Assembly: GCA_963678705.1 (NCBI GenBank)
Contig: OY783206.1
Span: 23,881,807-23,945,806 of the forward strand
From: Panorpa germanica
Taxonomy: Eukaryota > Arthropoda > Insecta > Mecoptera > Panorpidae
Direction: 5' to 3'
Length of the DNA stretch: 64,000 bases
In this document: positions 44,701-55,608 of the stretch, in pieces
Layout: the number at the start of each line of letters is the position of its first letter
Numbering within the stretch: position 1 is the stretch's first letter
Notes under the pieces: generated by a model
Database searches by the model: none
Seen by the model: the letters and a program-made list of their open reading frames with translations, nothing else
What the model was told of the DNA's origin: nothing
Translations under genes and position numbers: made by a program

Positions 44701-47064
44701 CGAAGATGCCACACTAGTCGTTGCTACGGCTTTACCTCCTAATAAAACGTAATAATACCTTTATGTTTTACAATTAAGGATTTAGAAAAACAGTAATTAT
44801 TTATGAATTTGTTGTTAACACATTTTTAGTAAATATTTTCAGGTGTGTAATTATTTATAATAATTACAAATATGAGTAATTGACTTAAATTTATGTCCCC
44901 AAGAGAGTACGTATAAAAAGTGTGTTAAACGAAAATGAAATGCACAAATAACTCCTCTTTAGTTTCTGTAATTTTTATATACAAAAATTAATCGTGCTAA
45001 CCTGGTCCTGAACTTGTCCCTGCTTTATCATTGTCACAATGAATTTGATGATAAGTTTTAAGTTTTTCGATAGCCTCTGCAAGATGATTTTCTAATTTAT
45101 CATTCCTGGAACGCACCTAAAATTGTTACGGTATTAATACAGATTAGCTTTTTCTGCAAATTAATATTTAAATCAGAGTTTCATCCATTTATAATAAAGC
45201 GTATGGATGCATTCCTTTTCGAATTGGGCGAATTAATATCGTGTAATTGTGAGATATCTACTACTAAAATTATTTAAGGATATTATTTATAGATTGGTTA
45301 CAGATATTAAGTTCCATCTATTGTATCGGCTCATATATACAATTTTATTTACCTTTAATAACTCGTATTGTAAATCATCAATTTGATTTCTTAATTCAGC
45401 AGCTTCAGTCTCTTTTCCAGTAACTGAATCTTGTAATTCAGAAGTTTTCAAACACATAGTGTGATATTTTTCATGTAAAGATGTATTTAAAGCTTGTAAA
45501 TTTCTATTCTCTGTTTGAATTTCGATATTAGTCTGTCGAATTATCTCGTCTAGATTTTGATTGTATGCGCCATCATCTCCTTTTAAAGCAAAAGTAATTT
45601 TTTCATTTCTTTGCATAAGTCGATCAAACACTTGAACTATTTTAGCAACAGCTCTTTTTGAAACTTGAACTCTGTTTGCTAATTTGTCATCGAGTTCTTC
45701 TTTGTCCCAAGTTGATAATTGCATAAGGAAAGATGTTGTCGTTTCACTTTCATCTAAAATTTGAATTTCATAATAATTACAAAAAATTTGGTTTGAATTT
45801 AAGTATATATATAATGGAATAGTAAAAAGTTACTTTTATTTTCTGATTCGTCTGCTGTTTCTGCGTCAAATCTTTGGAGAAGAACTCTAATATCCTCGTT
45901 CAGTTGATTCCAATAACGATTTACAACATTTAAAACAGCGTCATCCTGTGTTTGACGTTTTTCTAGCTGTTCTATTCGCTGGCGAAGCTCTGCTTCTGAA
46001 CGATGTCTTTGTTCAATACGCTATGAAAATGGTATTGGTATATAAATGAATATTACAGCGTTGCAAGTCATTTTAAAATAAATAATTTCTTACTAATAAG
46101 ATACATATTGATAAATTTCGCTTTTCTTATTATTTTTGTAATAATTTAAAATTAATTAATTAAAGAATAATTTCAGTTACTTCCCGCTAAGACAGTTGCG
46201 TGATGACAGTTGTATGATTTATTTGATATAAATTATTAATATTTCCATGGAATATTTAATTGCATTAGTTTCCAGTCCAGTTTGGTTTATTAAAAACACA
46301 ATATAAATGAAATTTGAAAAAAATTAAAAAGAAATGAAACTTGAAAATGAAATGAAATCTAATTAGAATAAATATTACTAGCATTCGATTATCGATCTAT
46401 CTGCAGTGTTTAGCATATGTTACGAAACTATTTATTAGAGAGTAACTAAATTTAAAGAAATGTGTGTGCTGTGTGTTATTACAAGATGATTTTAAGTAAC
46501 TTAAATTGAATTTATTTGCTCTTTTATTCAGAAGAATTTGGATTGATTGTTAAAATTTATATTTCTGTAAATAATTTGACAAGACACTTGCAGTTATTAT
46601 TACATTGATATAAATAAGTATTGCGATGTTAATATGTGTCCATTTCTGTTAAATATTATTAGTAAACTATTTTATTTAAGGTTAATACAACTACTAATTG
46701 ATAAATGATTGAAAATAGGAACTCAGCTCTGACATTCGTTTGACAGCTGTCATGAACCATTATTTCGATTAAAAAGGAATTTTAATAGCAAAAACGTTAT
46801 GATAACTAAACGAAGGACCTTTTAAGCAATGAAGTTTCATTTTAATTTAATTGTGCATTTAAAAAAACTTAATATAATATGGTAAGGAAATACCTAACAC
46901 ATTTGTTTTACCTGTGCTAACTTCTTGTTTTGAAATTGTAAAACCTTTATGTCCATTTCTTCTAATGTAGATATAGGCCCAATTAAATGGGGCTCAAATT
47001 GAACTTTTTTAATAGGGGGCTGTCCCTGAGGTTGGTTTCCATCATCAGCCGGTCGTTTCGACAT
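38730..47064 (-). CDS. Bre1: Bre1 (RNF20/RNF40) histone H2B ubiquitin ligase
   Basis: Bre1 is the nuclear RING ligase that works with Rad6/UBE2A-type E2 to monoubiquitinate H2B, coupling transcription elongation to H3K4 and H3K79 methylation. Sixteen exons join in frame to 1000 aa: 46912-47064, 45834-46020, 45353-45753, 45002-45116, 44572-44738, 44321-44494, 43472-43741, 42409-42630, 42212-42277, 41971-42116, 41659-41812, 41395-41577, 40553-40744, 40282-40474, 39089-39183, 38730-39014. The N-terminus [15 protein letters not shown] is typical. Long coiled coils fill most of the length. An acidic, Lys/Glu-rich linker (about residues 480-580) holds KKEE- and KEEP-type motifs. The C-terminal RING ([20 protein letters not shown], then [19 protein letters not shown]) is complete, and the protein ends at LST. 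The exon-12 donor could be 3 bases shorter. Introns near 39.3-40.3 kb and 43.8-44.3 kb hold family A MITEs. Confidence 0.97.
39335..40256 (+). mobile_element. MITE family A, long composite copy in Bre1 intron 14
   Basis: It opens AATAGGTTTATGAACTAATT and ends GAGGACACTCTACAAGCCCA. Inside, modules of both orientations appear: TTGAGGTCCAAATAGGCAAA, then GTGACCTCACGTCCGCTATG, then the right-hand modules of the complete copy (ACATTACCACAGCACTGACT). It is probably two merged copies. Confidence 0.65.
43810..44267 (+). mobile_element. MITE family A, about 455-bp copy in Bre1 intron 6
   Basis: The left is AATAGACTTGTGAACTTATT and the right is AGTCATGATTCACAAGTCCA followed by TTAA. This is a shorter subfamily with the ACATTGGCGTTTCCC, CATATGACGTCCCAGCAG and AGTATCACACACAGACTCG modules. 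Confidence 0.75.
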
Positions 47065-49222
47065 TTTTTCTCTTTAAGTTATATATGTACTGTTTCTGAC
47101 TAGTATTTATTAAATAATTAATAATTACATTTGTTATTTTAATTCCTTTGCTGTATAAAATAACTGAAAATATAAAATTAATACAGGTTAAGCACCAAAT
47201 AGAGCATTATTTCCTTGAACAAGTATAACCTAGCCCTTTATCATACTTACATTAAGTATGTTTTAAAAATTGTTATTTACTTTTACGCTGTATTTTTCAT
47301 TCGTCGTATTATATTGTATAATAAAGGTTTTGTTTAAATTTTATTAAATATAACAATCTATAATTTAATGACGACCGCCATCGCATATATTATAAATTGT
47401 TACAAATATACAACTTTTTCTTAACTTTTCTTACCTGATGCTAACAAAATCATATTTTAACCAGAGAATTTCATAATAACTAGACCTCACTGAACTATAT
47501 CTTCAAAATATTAAGAGCCCGTCGACCTGGTTTATCGTTCAGGCAATACCGCCTTCTTCAACTTAATAAAAAATCAATATAAATGTAACAGAAACTACGA
47601 AGGAAAATAAAGCCTAATATCTGCAATTTATATTGATAATGTTACCTACCTCCAATTAGATGTAATTATTTTTTATTTTTAATTAGAAAAAATATTATAG
47701 AAGCCATTACTAACTAAAAGAGCGATGGAATGGTACAAACGCTACGTTAATCCGTGACATATTATTTGTTGGGTATGTTAAAGATTATCGTTCTTGAGAG
47801 AATCTCTAACTTAATGCTCTTCCATTGATCTACCACGGTTGTAGATAAATATTTAATTGTTACCGAAACCAACATGAACAATTTGTACAGACAACAATAC
47901 ACAAAGAGGTTTCTTATGTATAATTCTTGCATGATTATATACGAACAAGAGTACCCACACTATTAATGTTCGTATCGCATTTCAAAAAGACTCACGTTCA
48001 CGTTTAAATAATATTCAACTTTACATTCTCTTATTTAAGTAACTAAAAAATCGTTTACATTATTTTATCTACACGTAAAAATTATCCTTTTATTCTCAAT
48101 GCATTCTATTAGACAATCTATAGACTTGTTTTCTATTAAAAATAAAAAACCAGTGTAATGTCATGATTATGACATGTCAAAATGTATTTACTTCTCATTG
48201 CAAATTATTTGAACTTTGAGTAAATTTATATCGAGTTCGAAACGGTCATTAAGTCCTACTTTCAGGTTAATTACATAGATAATAATATAAATAAACGTTA
48301 ATAGCACATTACTTTGCTTAGTAGACACTTTATTTATTTTAAAAAGATAAAAAAATTGTTTTCGAAATCATAACATTTGATATAAGATGCTGACATAATG
48401 GGGCTCCTAATTAAGGATGACTCGTGCATGCAAAATCTAATTTAACATATTAATATATGCATATTTGTGTTTTAGGATTACTTATTGTTTGTTTTAGATA
48501 TGCATATTACGTCACAGAAGAAATAGGTAAACGTATGAACGTACAATGCATTGGAAATTTAGATCCCTTTAATAATTAAAGAGACAAAATGACTGCATTA
48601 ATTGTTAATATATTCTAAAATAAAGGTAATAAAAAATAATTGGACATTTGAGATTCTGGTAGCCAACTATATCAATATATTGCACAGTTTTATAGAAATT
48701 AAGTCATGGTTCACAAGCCATCAAATAGAAATGAAGACCTCTATTTTGGAATTATTTACTTTTAAAGCCTATATTTTCTAAAATTATGTACTTAATTTAC
48801 TCAAAGCTATCAGGTGACTTTAAATAAAGTAGAAAATGCCTAATACCTTGAAATAGCCTGATTTGAAAAATATAAGCCTTTAAAAATCATCTAAAGTTAC
48901 AAAATGGGGACTAACTAACACATGGATCACAAACAAATTTATAAACCTTAATTTAATATAGAATAATTGTTAAATTTAATCAATAAAATTGCATGATTCA
49001 TAATTACAAATTTCTCTTACTAGAGCATGATAATTCTTTAAAGTAAAAGTTTAAAGCTTAAAAATAATGCATTATTTCTTAAAAACAGAAAAATCGTAAT
49101 AAAAAAGAAAATAAAATAATATTCTTAAAAATAAAATTATAAACATGATTAAAAATGAATATGGTTAGTAAATAAACCCTTTAGAAAGTAAGAAGATATT
49201 CTTATAAAAATATATGAACAAT
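47065..49222. other. Bre1 upstream region and spacer to the chimeric gene
   Basis: AT-rich sequence of 2.2 kb without a supported gene. It must hold the Bre1 promoter and 5' UTR and the 3' UTR of the Bre1-like/C2H2 gene. A family A fragment occupies 48490-48720 (GGATCCCTTTAATAATT-like module, right end GGTTCACAAGCCA). Confidence 0.6.
48490..48720 (-). mobile_element. MITE family A fragment with right terminal repeat
   Basis: It contains TTAGATCCCTTTAATAATTA, GGTAGCCAACTATATCAATA and the end TCATGGTTCACAAGCCA. The left part is missing. Confidence 0.7.
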
Positions 49223-52200
49223 TTATTTTTGGTTTAACTGTCTTTGGACAAGTTCATGCATCTCCAAATGTTCTTTAAAAGCTTTAGTTCGGATAAATGA
49301 TTGACCACATTGATTGCAGGTGTGTTGTTGTTTGCTACGAGTATGGATAGCCATGTGGGCTTGCAGGCTTTGTAAATGATCGAAAGTTTTACTACATTTA
49401 GTACAATTTATCTTCATAGGATCATGTTCATTTCTATGTTTAGCCAAAGCTGCAGGAGTTTTATATTTCTTTCCACAATCAACACATTTTAAATTTGAAT
49501 TTGTATGTGAAAGCATATGACGATTTAAACCATCCAACTTTATAAATGAAGCATCACATAAATGACATTTATGTTTCTTCTCAACAACGGCATGAATTTC
49601 AAGAGTGTGCTCCTTTAATTGGCTCGCTAATTTAAAGGTTTTGTCACATACTGAACAAGCATGCTGTTTAGCATCGGTGTGACTTGCTTTATGTTTTAAA
49701 AGACTGCCTTCTAGTGAAAATACTTTTAAACAAATTTCACACTTATATGGATTAAACTTGCTGTGGGTAAGTTTGTGAGTTTTCAAATATTCTAGAGTAT
49801 CAAACCGACGGAGACACATATCACATTTATATTCATTATCGCAGAATTTGTATTTCTGATGCCGGATAAATTGACCCTCTTTTGTAAATATCTTTTTGCA
49901 GTTTTTGCATTCGAAAGTTTTGGTACTAGTGTGTTCTAATACATGACCCTTTAAGTGCCTTTTATTGCTGAATTTCTTTGAACAAACACCGCATTCATAG
50001 AGTTTTGCTCTCGGTTTACTTGTTTTCGGAGTTTTGTTTTGTGCTTCCTTTTCTTCTGGAACTTCTTCTTCCGCTTCCACTTCTTCTTCGGTGTCGGAAA
50101 TATTATCAGAATCATTTTCCTCATGCGCTTCTAATGATGTTTCCTCAACAGTACTAGGAGTTTTTGCAGGAGACTTTACTGGAGTCACCTTGTTAGCAGT
50201 TCTTGATGAAGCCGACTTGATAAGTGATTTTACAGGAGGCTGTTTGGTAACTGGTTTTGCTGGGGTTATTTCCTCAGATTTTACAATAACTTCTTTCTTC
50301 TTAGCGGGACTATTCTCGCTTTGTGATGCAGTTGCATCATCCACACGTTTTCTCTTTAGTGGTGATGATGGAGCAACAGGACCTGAAATTATTATCGATT
50401 TATTATATACATAAAATTTTTTTAAAAAAACATAACATAAATAAATCGCAAATGTATTGTGAGAGAGAAAATAGGAAGAAGGAACCCCCCAAATGAAGAA
50501 CCAGCAGAATTACGATATAATTAATATATATTTACTTGTTTCCATTTCTTGTTGCTCGTTACTTTCAACTAGTTTGCGAAAACTGCTTAGCTTGTCCAAA
50601 GACTCAAACATTATTTTGTGAATTTCATCGCTCTTTGATGTTACCTGTGAAAAAACATTGTCAATAATAAATAAATAGTAAATATATAACTTTTATTATT
50701 TATTGTTTTAATATATTCCGTTCAGGGTGATTTATAATATAAATTGTATATCAGAGTATCTTCTAAAACACATGATTGGGATGTATATTTAAACATAAAA
50801 AATATGTAAAATTCCGTTTTTTATAGATAATAACTATTTTTACATGAAAATGTTATGTAAAGTTTGTTAGTCCATACACGTTGAACTTCTATTCGTGTCA
50901 TTATTCTACGGCGTTTCCTTTTGGTTAAATAATAACATATAAATTGATGTCTATTCCTCTTTATATTACAAATAATTATGGAGCCGTCAAACATGTTATT
51001 TTTTATTGAATTAAATCTATTTTCAGCTAAAGTATTTGCAATTTTTTAAGGTTTGCAATGAAATGAATTGCAATGAACAAGGAACCGATCATGTGAATTT
51101 ATATGAAAACAAATATTTCATTATACAGCTTTTCGCTTTATTTGAGAAGCTCGAAAAATGTGTCTACTCAGACTCCGTACAGTGCAGAAATTAAAATTGT
51201 ATTAATTCTATTAAAGCAAGCAAGTGAATATGCCATTAAATGTCTGCATTTTTTTGTTCAATTGTGCCCCTTTAGTTATCCTTCTTTAAATAACTATTTT
51301 AATTGTTTATATCTCTAATAATATTGTTATTATTTAAAACAAATCACATTTCAGATTCCGAGTGATAACTTTATCAGTAATTGTTAGGATATTGTTCGCA
51401 AGACAAATTATAAATATATGCTATTCTACGTGAATCACTTCATTGGTTCTCAACATATTTATACTGGACTCTAGAGCAGATTTACTACTATGAGGTAGTC
51501 TAAGATAAATAGACATTTAATAAAATGGAATTTGATGATGTGGTCAATTGTTTAGTATTTCTATTATTATTATTAGAGCACAAATTTAGATGAATTTATA
51601 TATTTTTCATTTTTCTATTACACAAACTCTGGTATTTAATTTGGTTGGTGTCGGATGTTTTTTTTATAGACTCCGCAATCATGAACTTATTCCTACGTAT
51701 GAGTTCAAATGAGTTTTGAATGTAAATGCTTTTGAATAGATTGTAAATGAATTTACGATTTGCGCACAGTCATATAGTTGCAAACACATATTTTGTTACA
51801 CCCAAAAGTTAGCCTACAATGTAGACCATGTTTATCATTAAAAATTATTACCTTTGTTAATTCCTTCTTCAAATCAGCAACTTTCTTATTAAGTTCAGTT
51901 ATTTCGGCGTCTTTAGATGATACATCTTCTTTCAATTTCTCATGCTTCGCATTAATTTCGCGATAATTTTTAAAAAGCGATGTGTTTATTGTTTTTAATC
52001 GCACTATTTCAGTTTCCAATTCAGTGTCAACTATGGTTGATTTATTTCTTCCATTTCGTGGTTTTGGAGCACCTGTAAATATTACAAATTTATAATCAAA
52101 ATGATTTTAACTCGTTTTAAATGTATACACACTTTTTATATACCTTCAGCCGCAGCGTTTTCATTTTTCTCTTTTAAACCATCAAATATCTTTAGCATTT

Positions 52201-52738
52201 TAACAACATTATTTTTAGATTCTTTCACCTTCTCCAATAGATGACTTTTTAAATTAGCAGATTCTAATGTTGATAAATCCAATTCTGTAGTAACTATTGA
52301 TTTTTCATCTAGAAATAATAAATTGAACAAAATCTAACCTTCAATAAATCAGTTCATTTATATTCTTACCTATTTCACATTCATATGATCGCAAAAGTAC
52401 ACCAATATCTTTATTTAATCTGTTCCAATATTGACAAACTGTCTGCACGACTTCAGATCCCTTAGTATGTTTCTTTTGAAGTTGACATACAAGCTGACGA
52501 AGCTGGAAATTAGTAGACTATAAAACAGATCTTTACTTTTATTTACTCAAAGAAAATGTTAAAAAGCTGTTAATTAATTTGAATAATTAGGTTAAGATTC
52601 AATAAAGTGTTAACTAATCCACTGTATGCTAAAATATTTTTTTAAGTCAGAATAATTACTACTAGAAATTTTAATAAAATGGTTACTAACTTGCTTCACA
52701 TTTTGTTCGTATTCTGTCTTAATTACATCCACATCCAT
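49223..52738 (-). CDS. Chimeric protein: Bre1-like N-terminal coiled coil fused to nine C2H2 fingers
   Basis: Six exons (52691-52738, 52370-52502, 52144-52308, 51852-52072, 50536-50644, 49223-50382) join in frame to 611 aa. The N-terminal 220 residues match the start of Bre1 next door: VCQYWNRLNKDIGVLL against Bre1 [16 protein letters not shown], and DLKKELTKVTSKSDE against [15 protein letters not shown]. The intron phases are the same (0, 1, 0, 1), with one extra phase-1 intron after 52144. The last exon starts with a basic KRKR stretch and a Lys/Ser/Pro and acidic linker, followed by about nine C2H2 fingers (CGVC, CKNC, CDMC, CEIC, CSVC, CHLC, CVDC, CTKC, CNQC). The second ends in Cys rather than His. 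There is no RING. It is presumably a nuclear DNA- or chromatin-binding protein. The start M52738 (GACATGG) is the first in-frame ATG, but an upstream coding exon is possible. Joining of the two halves is inferred from phase and homology. Confidence 0.78.
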
Positions 52739-53652
52739 GTCTGCCTCTAAATAATTGATTTTGTCACAGAAACTTGTTTTAATTTGTATAATGTTATTCA
52801 ATAATATGTAACTTTTATTTGGAAATAATTTAATAGTTTTCTGAAAATGACGCTGAGCACTGTCAATATTCTTGCAAATGGAATCAACTGTTTATTCTCA
52901 AAATAAGTTTATAGCACCATAAGAGGATGGATTGATATACAAAAAAATTAAGTTATTAAACTTTGATATATACTATTTAATAACGTACAATATTGATAAT
53001 AAATTAAACAAGCGCTGAGTAGCCTAACCTCTAATATCTTCTAATCAGAACAAGCAAGAACAAGTATTTTAATAAACTCTGGCATCCTTTTGCAGCGCCA
53101 ACGTTTGATAAAGTAACGGATAAATTAAAATGTTGTGGCGGGAAATTTAGATGTTAACTTTTACAGTTAATACATAGTAATTATTTTCTATGCAATTCGA
53201 TTCTCTTAATCTGTACAAATTAGAAGGTATTATAATTAACAATTAAACGTATGGGTAGGTTATATCTTTACATAAAAATAGACCTTGGCTGTAACGAGTG
53301 TACTAATCCAGTAAAACATTTAATAAAGTTTTTCATGAGTTCTTAATTGTTCATTCTACGAATTTTAATATGAAAACTTAAGTAAACTTTAATTAAAAAG
53401 GTGCTTTTCAGATTTCAAGATAAAATTGAATTAGGCGTAAAGTAAAAGAAGATGAAAAGGTAATTTAGAACAAGTAGTAGGGAAGTTAATATTTGTAAAT
53501 TTTACATTCTAAAAAGAGAAGAGAAAATAATTAAGAAATAAAATTGCCCCAGCGGTGTACAGACACCTAGCTAAAAATCCATCCCTGATTTAAGGCAGTT
53601 CTGACAATTCCCATCTGGTAGCACCACAGCTGTCATTTGAAAATCATTGAGA
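52739..53652. promoter_or_regulatory. Divergent intergenic region, candidate bidirectional promoter
   Basis: The 914 bases between the start codons of the minus-strand chimera and the plus-strand phosphatase must contain both promoters and 5' UTRs. No TATA box position can be fixed. No transposon is seen here, unlike most spacers in the window. Confidence 0.45.
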
Positions 53653-54243
53653 ATGAGTTTTCTTGATCAAATAAAATTAAATAAAATTAAATTAAAAGAA
53701 TCAACAACAGTAGTAACTAATTATGATGGCACTAGATATCTAGAATCTAAAAATTCAAAAGATATTAAATTGGAATCCTCAAAATATGGTTTTGTTGTTG
53801 ATAATAAACCAGATTGTACGCCAGTATGTGTTTTTGAAGAAAAACTATTCTTAGGGTCTCAAGATTGTGTAGATTTAGAGATTTTACAAAAATATTTAAT
53901 AAATAATGTTTTAAGTGTAGGCATTGAAACACCAAATATGAAATTAGATGATAATTTCAAAATAAAAAGTATATTCATTCCCTGTCTTGATTTACCGGAT
54001 ACTAACTTAACTGATGTATTGTTTAAATGTAATAATTTTATAGAAGATTGTTTACGAAATAATGAAAGAGTTTTGGTACATTGTAATGCAGGAGTTTCTA
54101 GATCATCATCTGTGATCATAGGATATTTGATTTTGAAAATGAATTATAGTTATGAGGAAGCTTACAATACTACTAAGGCAGCCAGGCCTTGTATTCAACC
54201 GAATACTGGTTTTGTAAAACAATTAAAGATATTGAATAAATAA
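53653..54243 (+). CDS. DUSP19-like dual-specificity phosphatase
   Basis: A single exon of 196 aa. The start ATG at 53653 follows an in-frame TTG AGA that is not used. Residues 1-50 resemble the N-terminal region of DUSP19 (MSFLDQIKLNKIKLKES). The catalytic domain starts near residue 60 (VFEEKLFLGSQD) and includes the general-acid loop ILDLPDTN-like segment (CLDLPDTNL). The active-site P-loop VHCNAGVSRSS fits HCX5R with all catalytic residues present. The AARPCIQPNTGFVKQL segment is typical of the family. DUSP19 (SKRP1) acts on or scaffolds the JNK pathway, so a cytosolic MAP-kinase role is likely by family. The lack of introns may mean retroposition or simple intron loss. AATAAA overlaps the stop codon region. 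Confidence 0.88.
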   Translation: MSFLDQIKLNKIKLKESTTVVTNYDGTRYLESKNSKDIKLESSKYGFVVDNKPDCTPVCVFEEKLFLGSQDCVDLEILQKYLINNVLSVGIETPNMKLDDNFKIKSIFIPCLDLPDTNLTDVLFKCNNFIEDCLRNNERVLVHCNAGVSRSSSVIIGYLILKMNYSYEEAYNTTKAARPCIQPNTGFVKQLKILNK

Positions 54244-54581
54244 ATGTATTTCAAACTATATTGTTATTTATTTGCCGCCAATACCTAATCCTTTATTAGA
54301 GACTCGGTGCAAAAAAATTCTCGAAAGTAATTGCACATTAAAAAAAATATCTCCGTTTATTTATACGTATTATTTTTAAAATTGAAAAGAAAATGATAAT
54401 AACAATGCACGTATTTATTTTATCAAGTATATGCAGGGTTCACGACCGTTTCTGTGAATAAGCCTTTATAACTGTAATGAATTGACACTTGGTACTACTG
54501 TAATTCAAATCTGAGTTTATTTACCAAACAAACGCGGGAGAAGCTGATCACATATTTCACGTAGTTTTAATATTTGTTAAA

Positions 54582-55608
54582 ATGGAAAATATAAGGTGTT
54601 CTCACTGCGACAAAATAATACGATTACCTTTTAATCAGTGCAAATTATTTCATCTTATTTGTTCAAATTGTTTGAGTCATCAAAATATGACCACTGGAGA
54701 CATTGAAGATTCGACAGGTTGTGGCAGTTTAATTATTTTTATGCCACTATTCAACAAGATATATTCGTAAGTAAAAATTAATATTACAATTTATGTAAAA
54801 TACAAATAAAATATAGCTTATATTGTTTTGTAGGAATGTTGTCGAGACTTGCCAATATAACTGTGGATATCAAGATTTGAGTATTAAACTAGCGGATCAC
54901 GAAAATAATTGTTTCAAAAAAGATCGACTTACAAGATGTCAAATATTTAACTGTAACTGGGTTAATGTCTTATCAAAACTTGTTGAACATGTTAATATTA
55001 GCCACAATAATAATTTAAAAAATATTGAAAATATAATTATTTCTTCAACTAATGGAATCAATCAAATTTATTTGGTCGACCAAATTTTCGAAACGAGTGG
55101 AGATAAAGAATTATATTGGCTTAGGTTCGAGCAAAAAGATGGTGTAAAAAATCTTTCGATGCAGCATATAGGTCCTACAGATCCTAAAATGGATGAAAAC
55201 AGGATCATTAAAAGATTCACAGTCTCATCACTTGAAAATAAGAGACTGTTACTCAAATGTGATGTTTTATTAAATTGGAATTATCTACATAGAATTTACA
55301 AACATATAAAAAGCAGGGGTTCTGATATAACAGTTTTAAAAGGAGAGACTTTTGCTGTTAAACCAGACGTTGTGATGGATGACTCTTTAATGACATTCAT
55401 GGGTAAGGAATTACAATGTGTAATCTGCACTATGATTATGCTATCAGGTATTAGATTATGTCTCAGAGGACATAGCATGTGCGAGGAATGTTCCAAAAGA
55501 ATTACAGCGTGCCCAATTTGTCGAGGGGCTATATCAGAAGGTAGAAATTACAGTCTGGAACATGTGGCTGCAAAATTTAATGAAAAATTACAATTACGTT
55601 CCTCTTAA
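54582..55608 (+). CDS. SIAH-like zinc-finger protein with a C-terminal RING
   Basis: Two exons (54582-54766, 54834-55608; phase 2) encode 319 aa. The N-terminus looks like a decayed RING (CSHCDKII, then LFHLICSNCL) that lacks the final Cys pair. A SIAH-type zinc finger follows (CQYNCGYQDL, HENNC, CQIFNCNW, HVNISHNN), then a divergent region in the place of the SIAH TRAF-like fold. A clear RING closes the protein: CVICTMIMLSGIRLCLRGHS, then MCEECSKRITACPICRGAI, with NYSLEHVA after it, as follows the RING in SIAH proteins. Canonical SIAH order is RING, zinc finger, TRAF-like, so the good RING is at the wrong end. It may derive from tandem units with the first RING decayed and the second unit cut short. 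A ubiquitin-ligase role is inferred from the intact RING. Confidence 0.75.

Noticed and set aside
50034-50414. 126-codon plus-strand frame, Ser-rich
   Set aside because: Antisense shadow of the acidic Glu/Ser linker in the chimeric zinc-finger gene.
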